Source: Bacteroidales bacterium
GTDB lineage: Bacteria > Bacteroidota > Bacteroidia > Bacteroidales > WCHB1-69
Direction: 5' to 3'
Length of the DNA stretch: 64,000 nucleotides
Assembly: GCA_017554325.1 (NCBI GenBank)
Contig: JAFZIP010000011.1
Span: 124,001 to 188,000 of the forward strand
Position numbers and translations under genes: made by a program
Notes under the pieces: model-generated
What the model was told of the DNA's origin: nothing
Database searches by the model: none
Seen by the model: only the letters and a program-made list of their open reading frames with translations
Shown here: one piece after another, positions 1-8,013 of the stretch
How the letters are laid out: every line of letters starts with the position of its first letter
Position numbering within the stretch: the first letter of the stretch is position 1

Positions 1-370
1 ATATTGGAAAAAAGATGTCGGAATAAAAAAAATCACTACTTTTGTCCCGTCAATCCGAAAGCCATAGTGCCGGAAGGTTGGCGCGATTTTATTAGACATA
101 TTGAGCTTGACGCTCTTGTTCTCCTATCGCAAAGTCTGGAAAACATTGCTTGAAACAGGGAATAAGATGCCGAAAAGTTCACGTTTAGGCGTGGATTTTC
201 TTCGACCCTTATTTTGTTTCATGGTATTCCAGACACCAGCGGTAGAAATAAGCGGCAAAACGAAAGGATTCATGCCTTTCTTTATGTGCTTGGTTGAATG
301 ATGATGTTTTCATGCTCATTGGAGGGGAATGGTTATTTTATTGATTATCATCATTTTAAAACCTAATAGT
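1..370. other. Non-coding or degenerate leader region
   Basis: I recognise no intact gene here. A TACTTTTG box at 37-44 (plus strand) fits the Bacteroidota -7 element and would give a leader of more than 300 nt for the gene starting at 371. One reading frame from about 59 to 151 is open and ends in TGA, and another is open from 101 to 301, but neither resembles a family I know. The stretch may hold remnants of a gene that begins to the left of the window. Confidence 0.3.
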
Positions 371-943
371 ATGAAAAACTTTTACATTCAAACGATTGTC
401 CTGTTTTTTGTTGTTTTGGCAGGATTCACGAGCAAAACAAACGCGCAATTTGCCAGTAGCAATGAGCTTTATTGTTACCAGTATGAAAAAACGATAGAAG
501 ATGGGGTTATGATAAAAGAAACTCCTGATGGTCCCAAGGCACATTATGATGTCCTTTTTGTGGTTTTTCAAGACAATGTTGTGGGATGTAAAAGTGAAAA
601 ATATGCCACTACTGCCAAATCAAAATATGCATCTGACCCAAATTACTATAAAAATGCTGCGCTAAGCATTATTAAAAATAATCGGGAATGGGAGGAAAGA
701 CCCAATGAAATGAGGTACAATGCTTCTTTAACTACAGAATCAAAAATCACATATACAGAATGGAATTTTAAGTCATGTTCGGGGGCTTTTGGTTGGAAAG
801 CTGGCTGGTCAGAATATTGTTATTCTTTTAGTAGGGATAAAGCAGAAATGATTATATGGAGGACTGATAAACCTCAACGGAGAGCTTATTACAAACTTGT
901 TGATCCCAATTCTTTAAAATCTGATTTCGATTTTCTCGACTAA
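371..943 (+). CDS. Secreted protein of unknown function
   Basis: A 190-residue protein that begins with a signal peptide: a basic start, a hydrophobic core (IVLFFVVLAGF) and a likely cut after NAQ near residue 26. I do not recognise the mature domain. It opens with a Tyr/Lys-rich strand (YCYQYEKT) that resembles the start of the next protein (YYYKLTKKK), so the two may share a small secreted domain; this is inference. The ATG at 371 is chosen over the one at 329 because only 371 puts the signal peptide at the N-terminus. The next gene starts 3 nt after the stop, so the two are probably co-translated. Confidence 0.65.
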   Translation: MKNFYIQTIVLFFVVLAGFTSKTNAQFASSNELYCYQYEKTIEDGVMIKETPDGPKAHYDVLFVVFQDNVVGCKSEKYATTAKSKYASDPNYYKNAALSIIKNNREWEERPNEMRYNASLTTESKITYTEWNFKSCSGAFGWKAGWSEYCYSFSRDKAEMIIWRTDKPQRRAYYKLVDPNSLKSDFDFLD

Positions 944-946
944 GCC

Positions 947-1654
947 ATGAAAAAGAGCATACTTTTATTCAGCACCTTATTGTTGCTCTGTCTCGCTTCC
1001 ACTGCGCAGACCACTTACTACTACAAGTTGACCAAAAAGAAGGTCAATGGTGTAGTCAGCGAGAATGTATCAGGTGGGCAGTTTATTACCATCAACAAAA
1101 ATGTCTGCTATGAGTCTGACAAGGAAGGCTTTACAGTCAACCATGGTCGGATGGATTACAAAAGCACGGATGAAAACGGAATCCGTTTATATGTGGGAGG
1201 TAGTTATTATGGAAGCAACAGCATTTTGCTATTCAAAAGCGATTACAGCAGTTTCAACATCAAGACAGACAAAGGCGATGTGTATGTCTATAAACGCGCC
1301 ACGCCGCCATCAGGAGTGACCACCTGTTCCCTAATCAGAAAACCCGCAGAAAAAAGTGGCTCCAGTTCCAGCGGTAGTGGATTTGTACCGCCAGTCTATT
1401 CTCAAGGTTACCCACAGACATATACTTCGCCATCATCCTCTTCTAATACCTATTCAACTCCATCACAAAGTTCCACTACAACACAATCAAAAAAGCAATG
1501 TTTTGCTTGTCACGGAACGGGAAGGGTTGTCAAAAATGATGCTACCTGTTGGGGTTCTTCGACAACAAAGTATTGTAGTGAATGCGGACAAACCGTACAC
1601 TGTTCCCATTATCATACGATATGCACGATTTGCGGTGGGAGAGGGTATCGTTAG
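947..1654 (+). CDS. Secreted protein with DnaJ-type CxxCxG zinc motifs
   Basis: A 235-residue protein with a signal peptide (LLLLCLASTAQ, cut near residue 20), an N-terminal domain that starts YYYKLTKKK, a Ser/Pro/Tyr/Thr-rich linker (about residues 135-180) and a Cys-rich tail. The tail has CFACHGTGR, then CSECGQTVHC, then CTICGGRGYR at the very end. CxxCxGxG repeats are the zinc-binding signature of the DnaJ central domain, yet there is no J domain and the protein is predicted to leave the cytoplasm. In such a place the cysteines could bind metal or form disulfides. It follows the gene at 371 by 3 nt. Confidence 0.7.
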   Translation: MKKSILLFSTLLLLCLASTAQTTYYYKLTKKKVNGVVSENVSGGQFITINKNVCYESDKEGFTVNHGRMDYKSTDENGIRLYVGGSYYGSNSILLFKSDYSSFNIKTDKGDVYVYKRATPPSGVTTCSLIRKPAEKSGSSSSGSGFVPPVYSQGYPQTYTSPSSSSNTYSTPSQSSTTTQSKKQCFACHGTGRVVKNDATCWGSSTTKYCSECGQTVHCSHYHTICTICGGRGYR

Positions 1655-1668
1655 AGATTTCTTATCCC

Positions 1669-1742
1669 CGCACACCTGACGGCGTGCGATTTGCGACGCT
1701 GGAAGCGTTTTCTACCGAGCGCGGCAGACCTGACGGCCTGCC
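1669..1742. repeat. Cluster of three small hairpins, two with the same loop
   Basis: CGCAC-ACCTGACGGC-GTGCG (1669-1688) and GGCAG-ACCTGACGGC-CTGCC (1723-1742) share an identical ten-base loop while both strands of the five-base stem differ together. A third hairpin, GACGCT-GGA-AGCGTT, lies between them (1695-1709). The cluster is in the intergenic space after the zinc-motif protein and lacks a terminal T run, so it does not look like a simple terminator. Confidence 0.55.
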
Positions 1743-1876
1743 AATATCTATGTTTGCAACGGGTTTATCTACGCTGACCTTTCTACTCTGTGAATAAATA
1801 ACGCTTTATTTTCCCATTTCTTTTTGTCCAGAAAATCTTACTTTATGCAAACATTGCATAGTAAGGATATTTTGTG

Positions 1877-1884
1877 TAATTTTG
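1877..1884 (+). promoter_or_regulatory. Promoter of pgk (TAATTTTG)
   Basis: TAATTTTG matches the Bacteroidota -7 box TAnnTTTG. A TTG at 1854-1856 lies 20 nt upstream, the usual distance for the -33 element. The start codon of pgk is about 45 nt downstream. Confidence 0.6.
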
Positions 1885-1929
1885 CGGTTTTGAAAATACG
1901 ATTTTATGAACTTATAAAATATCTTTACA

Positions 1930-3123
1930 ATGAAATCCATAGACCAATACAATTTCAGCAACCAAAAGGCACTCATCCGCGTGGACTACAACGTTCCATT
2001 GGATGACAATTTCAATGTAACGGACGCCACCCGTATCATCCGCACGAAAGAGACCGTCGGCAAAATTCTGAACGACGGCGGTACGGTGATCCTGATGTCG
2101 CACCTGGGACGTCCCAAGGGAGAGGTCAACGACAAATACTCTCTGCGTCACATTGTCAGCAAGGTTTCTGAGATTTTAGGTCAAGAGGTGGTTTTCGCCG
2201 GCGACGTGCTGGACGAAAATACCGCCAACGTGATTGCCGGTTTGAAGCCCGGTTCCATTGCCCTGTTGGAAAACCTGCGTTTCCATGCCGAGGAGGAGAA
2301 GGGTGATGTGGAGTTTGCCAAGGCTATTGCCCGCCTGGGTGACGTGTATGTGAACGACGCCTTCGGTACCGCGCACCGCGAGCACGCCTCCACGGCCACC
2401 ATCGCGCAGTTCTTCCCTGGCAAAGCCTTCGCCGGTTATCTGCTCTACAACGAAGTGATGAGCTTGGAAACCGTGTTGAACGGCGGTGAGAAACCCTTCA
2501 CGGCTATCATCGGTGGCTCCAAGGTTTCTACCAAGATCAACATCATCACCAACCTGCTGCCCAAGGTTGACAACCTCATCGTGGGCGGTGGCTTGAGCTA
2601 CACATTCCTCGCTGCTATGGGCTACACCATCGGCAACTCTCTGTTCGAGCCCGACATGCTGCCCGTGGCCAGGGAAATTCTTGACCAGGTGAAAGCTTCC
2701 GGCAAGAACTTCTACTGTCGTCTGGATACCATCTGTGGCGACAAGTTCGGCGATGATGCCAATGTTTTGATTACCGAAGACAACAACATCCCCGACAACT
2801 GGGAAGGTCTGGATATCGGTCCGAAGACCCAGCGCAGCTTCGCTCAGGTGTTGCGCGAGTCCAAGACCATCCTCTGGAACGGTCCGGTGGGCGTGTTTGA
2901 GTTGGAGAAATTCAGCAAGGGAACCAAGGCCGTGGCCGTGAGCGTGGCTGCAGCCACGTTGGCTGGTGCCTATTCCGTCATCGGTGGCGGCGACTCTATC
3001 GCAGCGGTCAACAAATACGATCTCGCCGATTTCGTGTCCTACATCAGCACCGGCGGCGGCGCCATGTTGGAATACCTCGAAGGCAAGATTTTGCCAGGTG
3101 TGAAGGCGCTGAACAGGGAATAG
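1930..3123 (+). CDS. pgk: Phosphoglycerate kinase
   Basis: Transfers phosphate from 1,3-bisphosphoglycerate to ADP in glycolysis (cytoplasm). The 397-residue length is standard. The N-terminal substrate domain carries RVDYNVPLD (about residues 18-26) and SHLGRPKG; the nucleotide domain has GGSKVSTKI, the WNGPVGVFE segment and the C-terminal GGGDSIAA and STGGGAMLE glycine motifs. All expected landmarks are present, so the gene should be intact. It has its own promoter at 1877-1884 and appears to be transcribed alone. Confidence 0.97.
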   Translation: MKSIDQYNFSNQKALIRVDYNVPLDDNFNVTDATRIIRTKETVGKILNDGGTVILMSHLGRPKGEVNDKYSLRHIVSKVSEILGQEVVFAGDVLDENTANVIAGLKPGSIALLENLRFHAEEEKGDVEFAKAIARLGDVYVNDAFGTAHREHASTATIAQFFPGKAFAGYLLYNEVMSLETVLNGGEKPFTAIIGGSKVSTKINIITNLLPKVDNLIVGGGLSYTFLAAMGYTIGNSLFEPDMLPVAREILDQVKASGKNFYCRLDTICGDKFGDDANVLITEDNNIPDNWEGLDIGPKTQRSFAQVLRESKTILWNGPVGVFELEKFSKGTKAVAVSVAAATLAGAYSVIGGGDSIAAVNKYDLADFVSYISTGGGAMLEYLEGKILPGVKALNRE

Positions 3124-3228
3124 GGTTCAGGGAACAGGGTACAGTAAGTTTTGTTACCCCATGCACCTCATTTACCCCATTCACCCCATGCACCTTTTGT
3201 ATTAATTTCAAAATTTAAACAATCGCTA

Positions 3229-4323
3229 ATGATCAACCCCAATTATTATTGCGTCATCATGGCTGGTGGCATTGGTGCCCGTTTCTGGCCGATGAGCAAC
3301 AGCAAAACCCCAAAACAGTTCATTGACATTCTCGGCGAGGGTCAGACATTGATTCAGAAAACGTTCCATCGTTTTACCCAAATTTGCCCGAAAGAAAATA
3401 TCTATATCGTTACCAGTAAGAACTATAGAGATATTACGTTGGAGCAATTGCCGGAGATTTCGGAAAACCAGGTGATTCTGGAACCCTATCGCCGCAATAC
3501 TGCGCCGTGTATCGCGTATGCCAATTACAAGATCAAAAAGCAGAACCCCAATGCAGTCATCGTGGTGGCCCCGTCCGACCATGTGATTCTGAAAGAGGAT
3601 GTTTTCACACGTGTGATTGAGCAAGGTCTGGATGCTGTGTCGGCCAACAACTGGCTGCTCACCATCGGCATCCGTCCCTCCTCACCCAATACTGGATACG
3701 GATACATCCAATACGACGAGGACAAGAGTTATGACAAGAACGCCACCATCTATGCGGTGAAAACCTTTACGGAGAAACCGGAGCTTGAGATGGCCAAACG
3801 TTTCCTCGAAAGCGGCGATTTTCTCTGGAATGCTGGCATTTTCATGTGGTCATTACCTTCTATCGAAAAGGCTTTCGAACAATATCTTCCCGAGGTCAAC
3901 GACCTGTTCAAGCAGGGAGAGGATTTGTTTAACACAGACAAGGAACAGGAGTTTGTGGATCAAATCTATCAAATCTGCAAGAATATATCCATTGACTACG
4001 GCATCATGGAGAAGGCCACCAATGTGATGGTGTATGCAGCTGAATTCGGATGGTCGGATTTAGGCACATGGGGTTCTTTGTATGAGTTGCGCAAGAAGGA
4101 CCAGAACCGCAATGCCATCACGGGTAACCATGTCAAGACGTACGACACCAACCGTTGCATCATCAACGCACCGCAGAACAAAGTGGTGGTGGTCCAAGGT
4201 TTGGAGGACTACATTGTGGTGGACAATGGCGATGTATTGCTGATTTGCAAGAAGTCGGAAGAGCAGCAGATACGGCAATATGTAGCCAATGTGCAAATTG
4301 ATTTCGGCAACAAATACGTATAA
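3229..4323 (+). CDS. manC: Mannose-1-phosphate guanylyltransferase (GDP-mannose pyrophosphorylase)
   Basis: Makes GDP-mannose from GTP and mannose-1-phosphate for surface glycans. Residues 11-21 hold the nucleotidyltransferase signature (MAGGIGARFWP), followed by TPKQF, the EPYRRNTAP segment and APSDH, all typical of the family; FTEKP and WNAGIFMW follow. It is 364 residues long, the short form without the C-terminal isomerase cupin. The ATG at 3229 is preferred over 3151: the upstream extension is a Pro/His-rich read-through of intergenic repeats, whereas family members begin close to the MAGG motif. The TonB receptor gene starts 20 nt after the stop. Confidence 0.93.
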   Translation: MINPNYYCVIMAGGIGARFWPMSNSKTPKQFIDILGEGQTLIQKTFHRFTQICPKENIYIVTSKNYRDITLEQLPEISENQVILEPYRRNTAPCIAYANYKIKKQNPNAVIVVAPSDHVILKEDVFTRVIEQGLDAVSANNWLLTIGIRPSSPNTGYGYIQYDEDKSYDKNATIYAVKTFTEKPELEMAKRFLESGDFLWNAGIFMWSLPSIEKAFEQYLPEVNDLFKQGEDLFNTDKEQEFVDQIYQICKNISIDYGIMEKATNVMVYAAEFGWSDLGTWGSLYELRKKDQNRNAITGNHVKTYDTNRCIINAPQNKVVVVQGLEDYIVVDNGDVLLICKKSEEQQIRQYVANVQIDFGNKYV

Positions 4324-4343
4324 CAGGTAATAAAGATCACTCT

Positions 4344-6389
4344 ATGAGACAGAAATGGGCAATCGGGCTTGCGTTGGCAGGGCTGATTGTCTTTTTTTGT
4401 GTAGTCCGTGCTTCGGCGCAAAGCGATAGCACCGATAAGCCGGCGCAGTGGCTGCCGGAGGTGCAGATTGGTGGCTGGTACTCCAAGATCGAGGCCAGTC
4501 CCGCCGCCGTGCAAACCCTCACCGTGCATCAGATCGAGAATCTGCCGGCGTTGCAATTGTCTGATGCGTTGAAATACATGTCGGGTGTGGTGGTCAAGGA
4601 CTATGGGGGCACCGGAGGCATGAAGACGGTCTCCGTGCGCGGGCTTGGCTCGCAACACACGGGCGTAGCCTATGACGGCATGGCCCTCACCGACTGCCAG
4701 ACCGGCCAAATCGACTTGGGCAAGCTCACCCTGGACAATGTCGGCAGCCTGAACCTCACTACGGGCTTGGATTTGGACATCTTCAAACCCGCCCGTCTCT
4801 TTTCTTATAGCAACTTGCTGAATATCAATACTACCAATATTTTTCCTGACAAACCGCTGAAAGTAAGAATTGCGCTTACTGCAGGTATGTATGGGTTTAT
4901 CTCTCCGCAGCTGTTCCTTGAGAATCTTATCAAAAGCAAAAAGCAAAGTGATCGCTATGTGTTATGGAATTTGTCGGCCAACTATACCTACTCCAAGGGC
5001 GAATATCCTTACATTTTGCATTATGGTGGGCTTACCGACAGCGTCTCGCGCGAGCGCAGGCAAAACACGGACCTGTCGGCCATCAACGCCGAGGCCAACG
5101 TCAAGGTCAGTTTCAATGCCAACCAGCGATTGCTGGTCAAGTGGTATTACTATGATTCGGAGCGAGGGCTGCCCTCTGCCACGGTGTTCTACAATCTGAA
5201 CTCCTCTCAAAGGCTTTGGAACCGGAACACCTTCGCGCAAACGCAATACTACCATCATTTCGGCAAAGGCTGGCGCTATCAGGTGGGCGGCAAGTTCAAC
5301 TACGATTACACGCACTATCTGGATCCTGAGTATTTGAATGCGGAGGGAAAACTGGACAATGAGTACCGGCAGTATGAAGGATATCTCACGAATGTGGTCT
5401 GCTATACGCTTCCGAAAAACACCAAAGACATCGACTTTTCAGTGTCGGTAGCCAACGATTTGTTCTATAATCAACTCAATGCCAGTACGATGGAATATAC
5501 TAACCCTGCACGATTCACATCCATGACCTCGCTGTCGGTGCGTGGCGGAAAGAAGATTTTTTCCATTGTGGGCAATCTACTGTTCACCACGGTCAACAAC
5601 ATGTCGCAGGGCGAGCAGCTGGGCAAGAACTACCTGCACCTCTCTCCGGCGGTCAGCGCCTCGGTGCGGCTCAAAGATGCGGTCACCCTCCGGGCTTTCT
5701 ACAAGAACATCTTCCGGATGCCCACCTTCAACGACCTCTATTACCGCGAAGTGGGCAATCTCAATTTGGAGCCGGAAAAGACGCACCAGTGGAATCTGGG
5801 CGCCGTGTTGGAGCAGCAACGTCTGGCAGCCGGGAAAGTTTATCTTTCTACTTCTCTGGATGGCTATTTCAACATCGTGAAGGATAAAATCGTGGCCTTC
5901 CCCTCGCACAACCTCTTCTCCTGGACCATGCTCAACTATGGCACGGTATGGATTGCCGGCGCAGAGCTGAACGCCAGCTTGGAGTATCAGTTTGTGAAAC
6001 ACTATTACCTGCGTTTCAACGGCAACGGCACCTATCAGAAAGCTGTCGATCGCACCAACCCGTTAGGCAAAACCTTCAACCATCAGATTCCCTATACGCC
6101 TGTGTGGTCCGGATCCACGAGTGTGGGTTTGGAAACGCCGTGGTTCACCATAACGTATGCCACGATCCTGTGCGCCAAACGCTATGCTTTGGGCGAGAAT
6201 ATTCCCGCCAACGAGGTGCCTGGCTATGTGGATCACAGCATCACCATCGGCCATGAGTATCCGATCAAAAGTACCAAACTCGGCTTCAAGGTTGAATTTC
6301 TAAACCTCGCCAACAAGAATTATTCCATCATCCGCAACTATCCGATGCAGGGATTCGGAATGCGTGGGCGCATCAGTTTTGAGTTTTAG
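4344..6389 (+). CDS. TonB-dependent outer membrane receptor
   Basis: A 681-residue outer membrane transporter energised by TonB. It has a signal peptide (hydrophobic core LALAGLIVFFCVV, cut near ASAQ), a plug domain (IENLPALQLSDALKYMSGVVVKDYGG cut into IENLPALQL and SDALKYMSGV, then KTVSVRGLGSQHTGVAYDG) and a long beta-barrel that ends in an aromatic residue (RISFEF). It lacks the N-terminal carboxypeptidase-like extension of SusC proteins and has no SusD partner nearby, so a glycan uptake role is not indicated. The substrate cannot be told; vitamin, metal chelate or small peptide are all possible. It follows manC closely and slightly precedes the phosphopantetheinyl transferase gene. Confidence 0.9.
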   Translation: MRQKWAIGLALAGLIVFFCVVRASAQSDSTDKPAQWLPEVQIGGWYSKIEASPAAVQTLTVHQIENLPALQLSDALKYMSGVVVKDYGGTGGMKTVSVRGLGSQHTGVAYDGMALTDCQTGQIDLGKLTLDNVGSLNLTTGLDLDIFKPARLFSYSNLLNINTTNIFPDKPLKVRIALTAGMYGFISPQLFLENLIKSKKQSDRYVLWNLSANYTYSKGEYPYILHYGGLTDSVSRERRQNTDLSAINAEANVKVSFNANQRLLVKWYYYDSERGLPSATVFYNLNSSQRLWNRNTFAQTQYYHHFGKGWRYQVGGKFNYDYTHYLDPEYLNAEGKLDNEYRQYEGYLTNVVCYTLPKNTKDIDFSVSVANDLFYNQLNASTMEYTNPARFTSMTSLSVRGGKKIFSIVGNLLFTTVNNMSQGEQLGKNYLHLSPAVSASVRLKDAVTLRAFYKNIFRMPTFNDLYYREVGNLNLEPEKTHQWNLGAVLEQQRLAAGKVYLSTSLDGYFNIVKDKIVAFPSHNLFSWTMLNYGTVWIAGAELNASLEYQFVKHYYLRFNGNGTYQKAVDRTNPLGKTFNHQIPYTPVWSGSTSVGLETPWFTITYATILCAKRYALGENIPANEVPGYVDHSITIGHEYPIKSTKLGFKVEFLNLANKNYSIIRNYPMQGFGMRGRISFEF

Positions 6390-6447
6390 TAAAAGAAAAA
6401 ATCCTTTTCAGAACTTTTATTATTTTTGCCCTCTTTTTGAGAAGAAG

Positions 6448-7035
6448 ATGAAGACCTATCTGTTTCTACATTCCGAACAAGTGACCCAACAGCAATTGGA
6501 GCAGGAGATACTGCCGCAACTGCCCGTCTGGCGCCGTGAGCAAGCGCTGAAATTCCGTCATCTGATAGGGCAGGTGCTTTGCGCCGAAGCCTATCTGCTT
6601 TTGAAAGAGGGTCTTCGAAAAGATTTCGGAATCACCGATGAGGTCTCGTTTGATTATCTTGAGCATGGGAAACCGGTACTGAAAGAATACCCGGATATTC
6701 AGTTCAACCTCAGCCATTGTCTCAAAGGAGTGCTTTGTGTCATCGATGACCAAGGGCCGGTGGGTTGCGACATAGAGGCCATTGACCGAACAATCAATGA
6801 GTCGTTACTGCAACACTGCTGCAACGAAGAGGAGTTCTGTCGGATACGTACTGCACCTAATCCCGATGCGGAGTTTATGAAACTATGGACCATCAAAGAG
6901 GCGGTGCTCAAATACACCGGACAGGGCCTTGTCCAAGACCTTCCCTCTTTGCTGTCGCCAGAAATGCTGGCCACCATCCAATTGTGTACCTGCGAAAAGG
7001 ATGGGGTGGTTTTCACCACCTGTCAGGCAAAATAG
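6448..7035 (+). CDS. 4'-phosphopantetheinyl transferase (Sfp type)
   Basis: Moves the phosphopantetheine arm of CoA onto a serine of acyl or peptidyl carrier proteins. The 195-residue protein shows the magnesium-binding motif as VGCDIEAID and the second signature as KLWTIKEAVLKYTGQGL, both diagnostic of the Sfp superfamily. FNLSHC, which normally precedes the first motif, is also present. The ATG at 6448 is chosen because the in-frame ATG at 6364 lies inside the receptor gene and would add unrelated residues. No carrier-protein genes lie nearby, so it may serve fatty acid synthesis or aryl polyene-type clusters elsewhere. Confidence 0.9.
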   Translation: MKTYLFLHSEQVTQQQLEQEILPQLPVWRREQALKFRHLIGQVLCAEAYLLLKEGLRKDFGITDEVSFDYLEHGKPVLKEYPDIQFNLSHCLKGVLCVIDDQGPVGCDIEAIDRTINESLLQHCCNEEEFCRIRTAPNPDAEFMKLWTIKEAVLKYTGQGLVQDLPSLLSPEMLATIQLCTCEKDGVVFTTCQAK

Positions 7036-7049
7036 AGAAAACAGAATAC

Positions 7050-7871
7050 TTAGGCTTCCAAGCTTTCGAGCATATCCACCACGTTGTCGAGATAATCCAC
7101 TTCGGCATTTTCGATCTCGCCCTTGTCGGCCATTTGTGCCAGATTGGAGTCGATGGGCATCTGGGCCAGCAGCTTGAGGTTGAACTCTTTGGCCACCTCT
7201 TCGGCGTGGCTGGTGCCGAACACGTTGATTTTCTCGCCGCAGTGCGGACATTTCACGTAGCTGTAGTTTTCCACTAAGCCTAAAACAGGGATGTTCATCA
7301 TGCCGGCCATGTTCACGGCTTTGCTCACGATGAGGGAAACCAGATCTTGCGGGGAGGTCACCATGATGATGCCATCCACGGCCATGCTTTGGAACACGGT
7401 GAGGGGCACGTCGCCGGTGCCGGGAGGCATGTCAACCAACAGGAAATCAATGTTTTCCCAAATCACCTCTGTCCAGAACTGTTTCACCATGCCAGCGATA
7501 AGCGGACCGCGCCAGATGACAGGTGTTTTTTCATCGTCTGTCAGCAGATTGGCCGAGATGACCTGGATGCCTGATTTGGTTTCAGCCGGAATCACACCGT
7601 CTTGCGTGCCGCCGACGATGGTGTGGAGGTTGAACATCTTGGGAATGGAAGGGCCGGTGATGTCGGCGTCGAGGATGCCCACGCGATAGCCCTTGCGGCG
7701 CAATTGTACGGCCAATAGCGAAGTGACGGAGCTCTTGCCCACGCCGCCTTTGCCGCTCACAATGCCGATGACTTTCTTGATATTGCTTTTGGGATTCGGT
7801 TTTTCACGCAAATCTCTCTGTTCACAAGTCGATTGACTGCAATGTCCGCAGTCGTGATTACATTCTGCCAT
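7050..7871 (-). CDS. mrp: Mrp/NBP35-family iron-sulfur carrier ATPase
   Basis: A 273-residue P-loop ATPase that is thought to bind and hand on [4Fe-4S] clusters. The deviant Walker A GKGGVGKS is at residues 40-47, DADITGPS follows, then DMPPGTGD. A CPHCG pair (CxxC) near the C-terminus is the bridging cluster site. The first 16 residues contain four cysteines (C4, C8, C11, C16), recalling the N-terminal cluster of eukaryotic Nbp35 but with different spacing. The start at 7871 is fixed by the promoter box at 7902-7909; the longer reading to 7946 would begin upstream of it. The gene converges with the phosphopantetheinyl transferase gene. Confidence 0.92.
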   Translation of the reverse strand: MAECNHDCGHCSQSTCEQRDLREKPNPKSNIKKVIGIVSGKGGVGKSSVTSLLAVQLRRKGYRVGILDADITGPSIPKMFNLHTIVGGTQDGVIPAETKSGIQVISANLLTDDEKTPVIWRGPLIAGMVKQFWTEVIWENIDFLLVDMPPGTGDVPLTVFQSMAVDGIIMVTSPQDLVSLIVSKAVNMAGMMNIPVLGLVENYSYVKCPHCGEKINVFGTSHAEEVAKEFNLKLLAQMPIDSNLAQMADKGEIENAEVDYLDNVVDMLESLEA

Positions 7872-7901
7872 AAAAAAGTTGTTGTTTTTAGTTTTGGGCT
7901 G

Positions 7902-7909
7902 CAAAGATA
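7902..7909 (-). promoter_or_regulatory. Promoter of mrp (TATCTTTG on the minus strand)
   Basis: CAAAGATA on the plus strand is TATCTTTG on the minus strand, 30 nt upstream of the mrp start at 7871. Its position excludes the longer in-frame start. Confidence 0.6.
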
Positions 7910-7982
7910 GTGGTTTTTTTTGACTGAATGTGCTGAAAGCACGCATTTGTATTTTCCAATGAAATAATTCTCAATTCTTTCG

Positions 7983-7990
7983 TATTTTTG
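7983..7990 (+). promoter_or_regulatory. Promoter of the CoA-disulfide reductase gene (TATTTTTG)
   Basis: TATTTTTG lies 23 nt before the start codon at 8014, giving a very short leader. It is divergent from the mrp promoter about 75 nt away. Confidence 0.6.
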
Positions 7991-8013
7991 CACCTCATTT
8001 AAACCCCACCATT

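Noticed and set aside
3123..3200. CRISPR-like array of CCCCATGCACC and CCCCATTCACC units
   Set aside because: Only a few degenerate copies, no regular spacers and no cas genes; it is a simple intergenic repeat.
4344..6389. SusC/SusD glycan uptake pair
   Set aside because: The receptor lacks the N-terminal extension of SusC proteins and no SusD-like lipoprotein gene follows.
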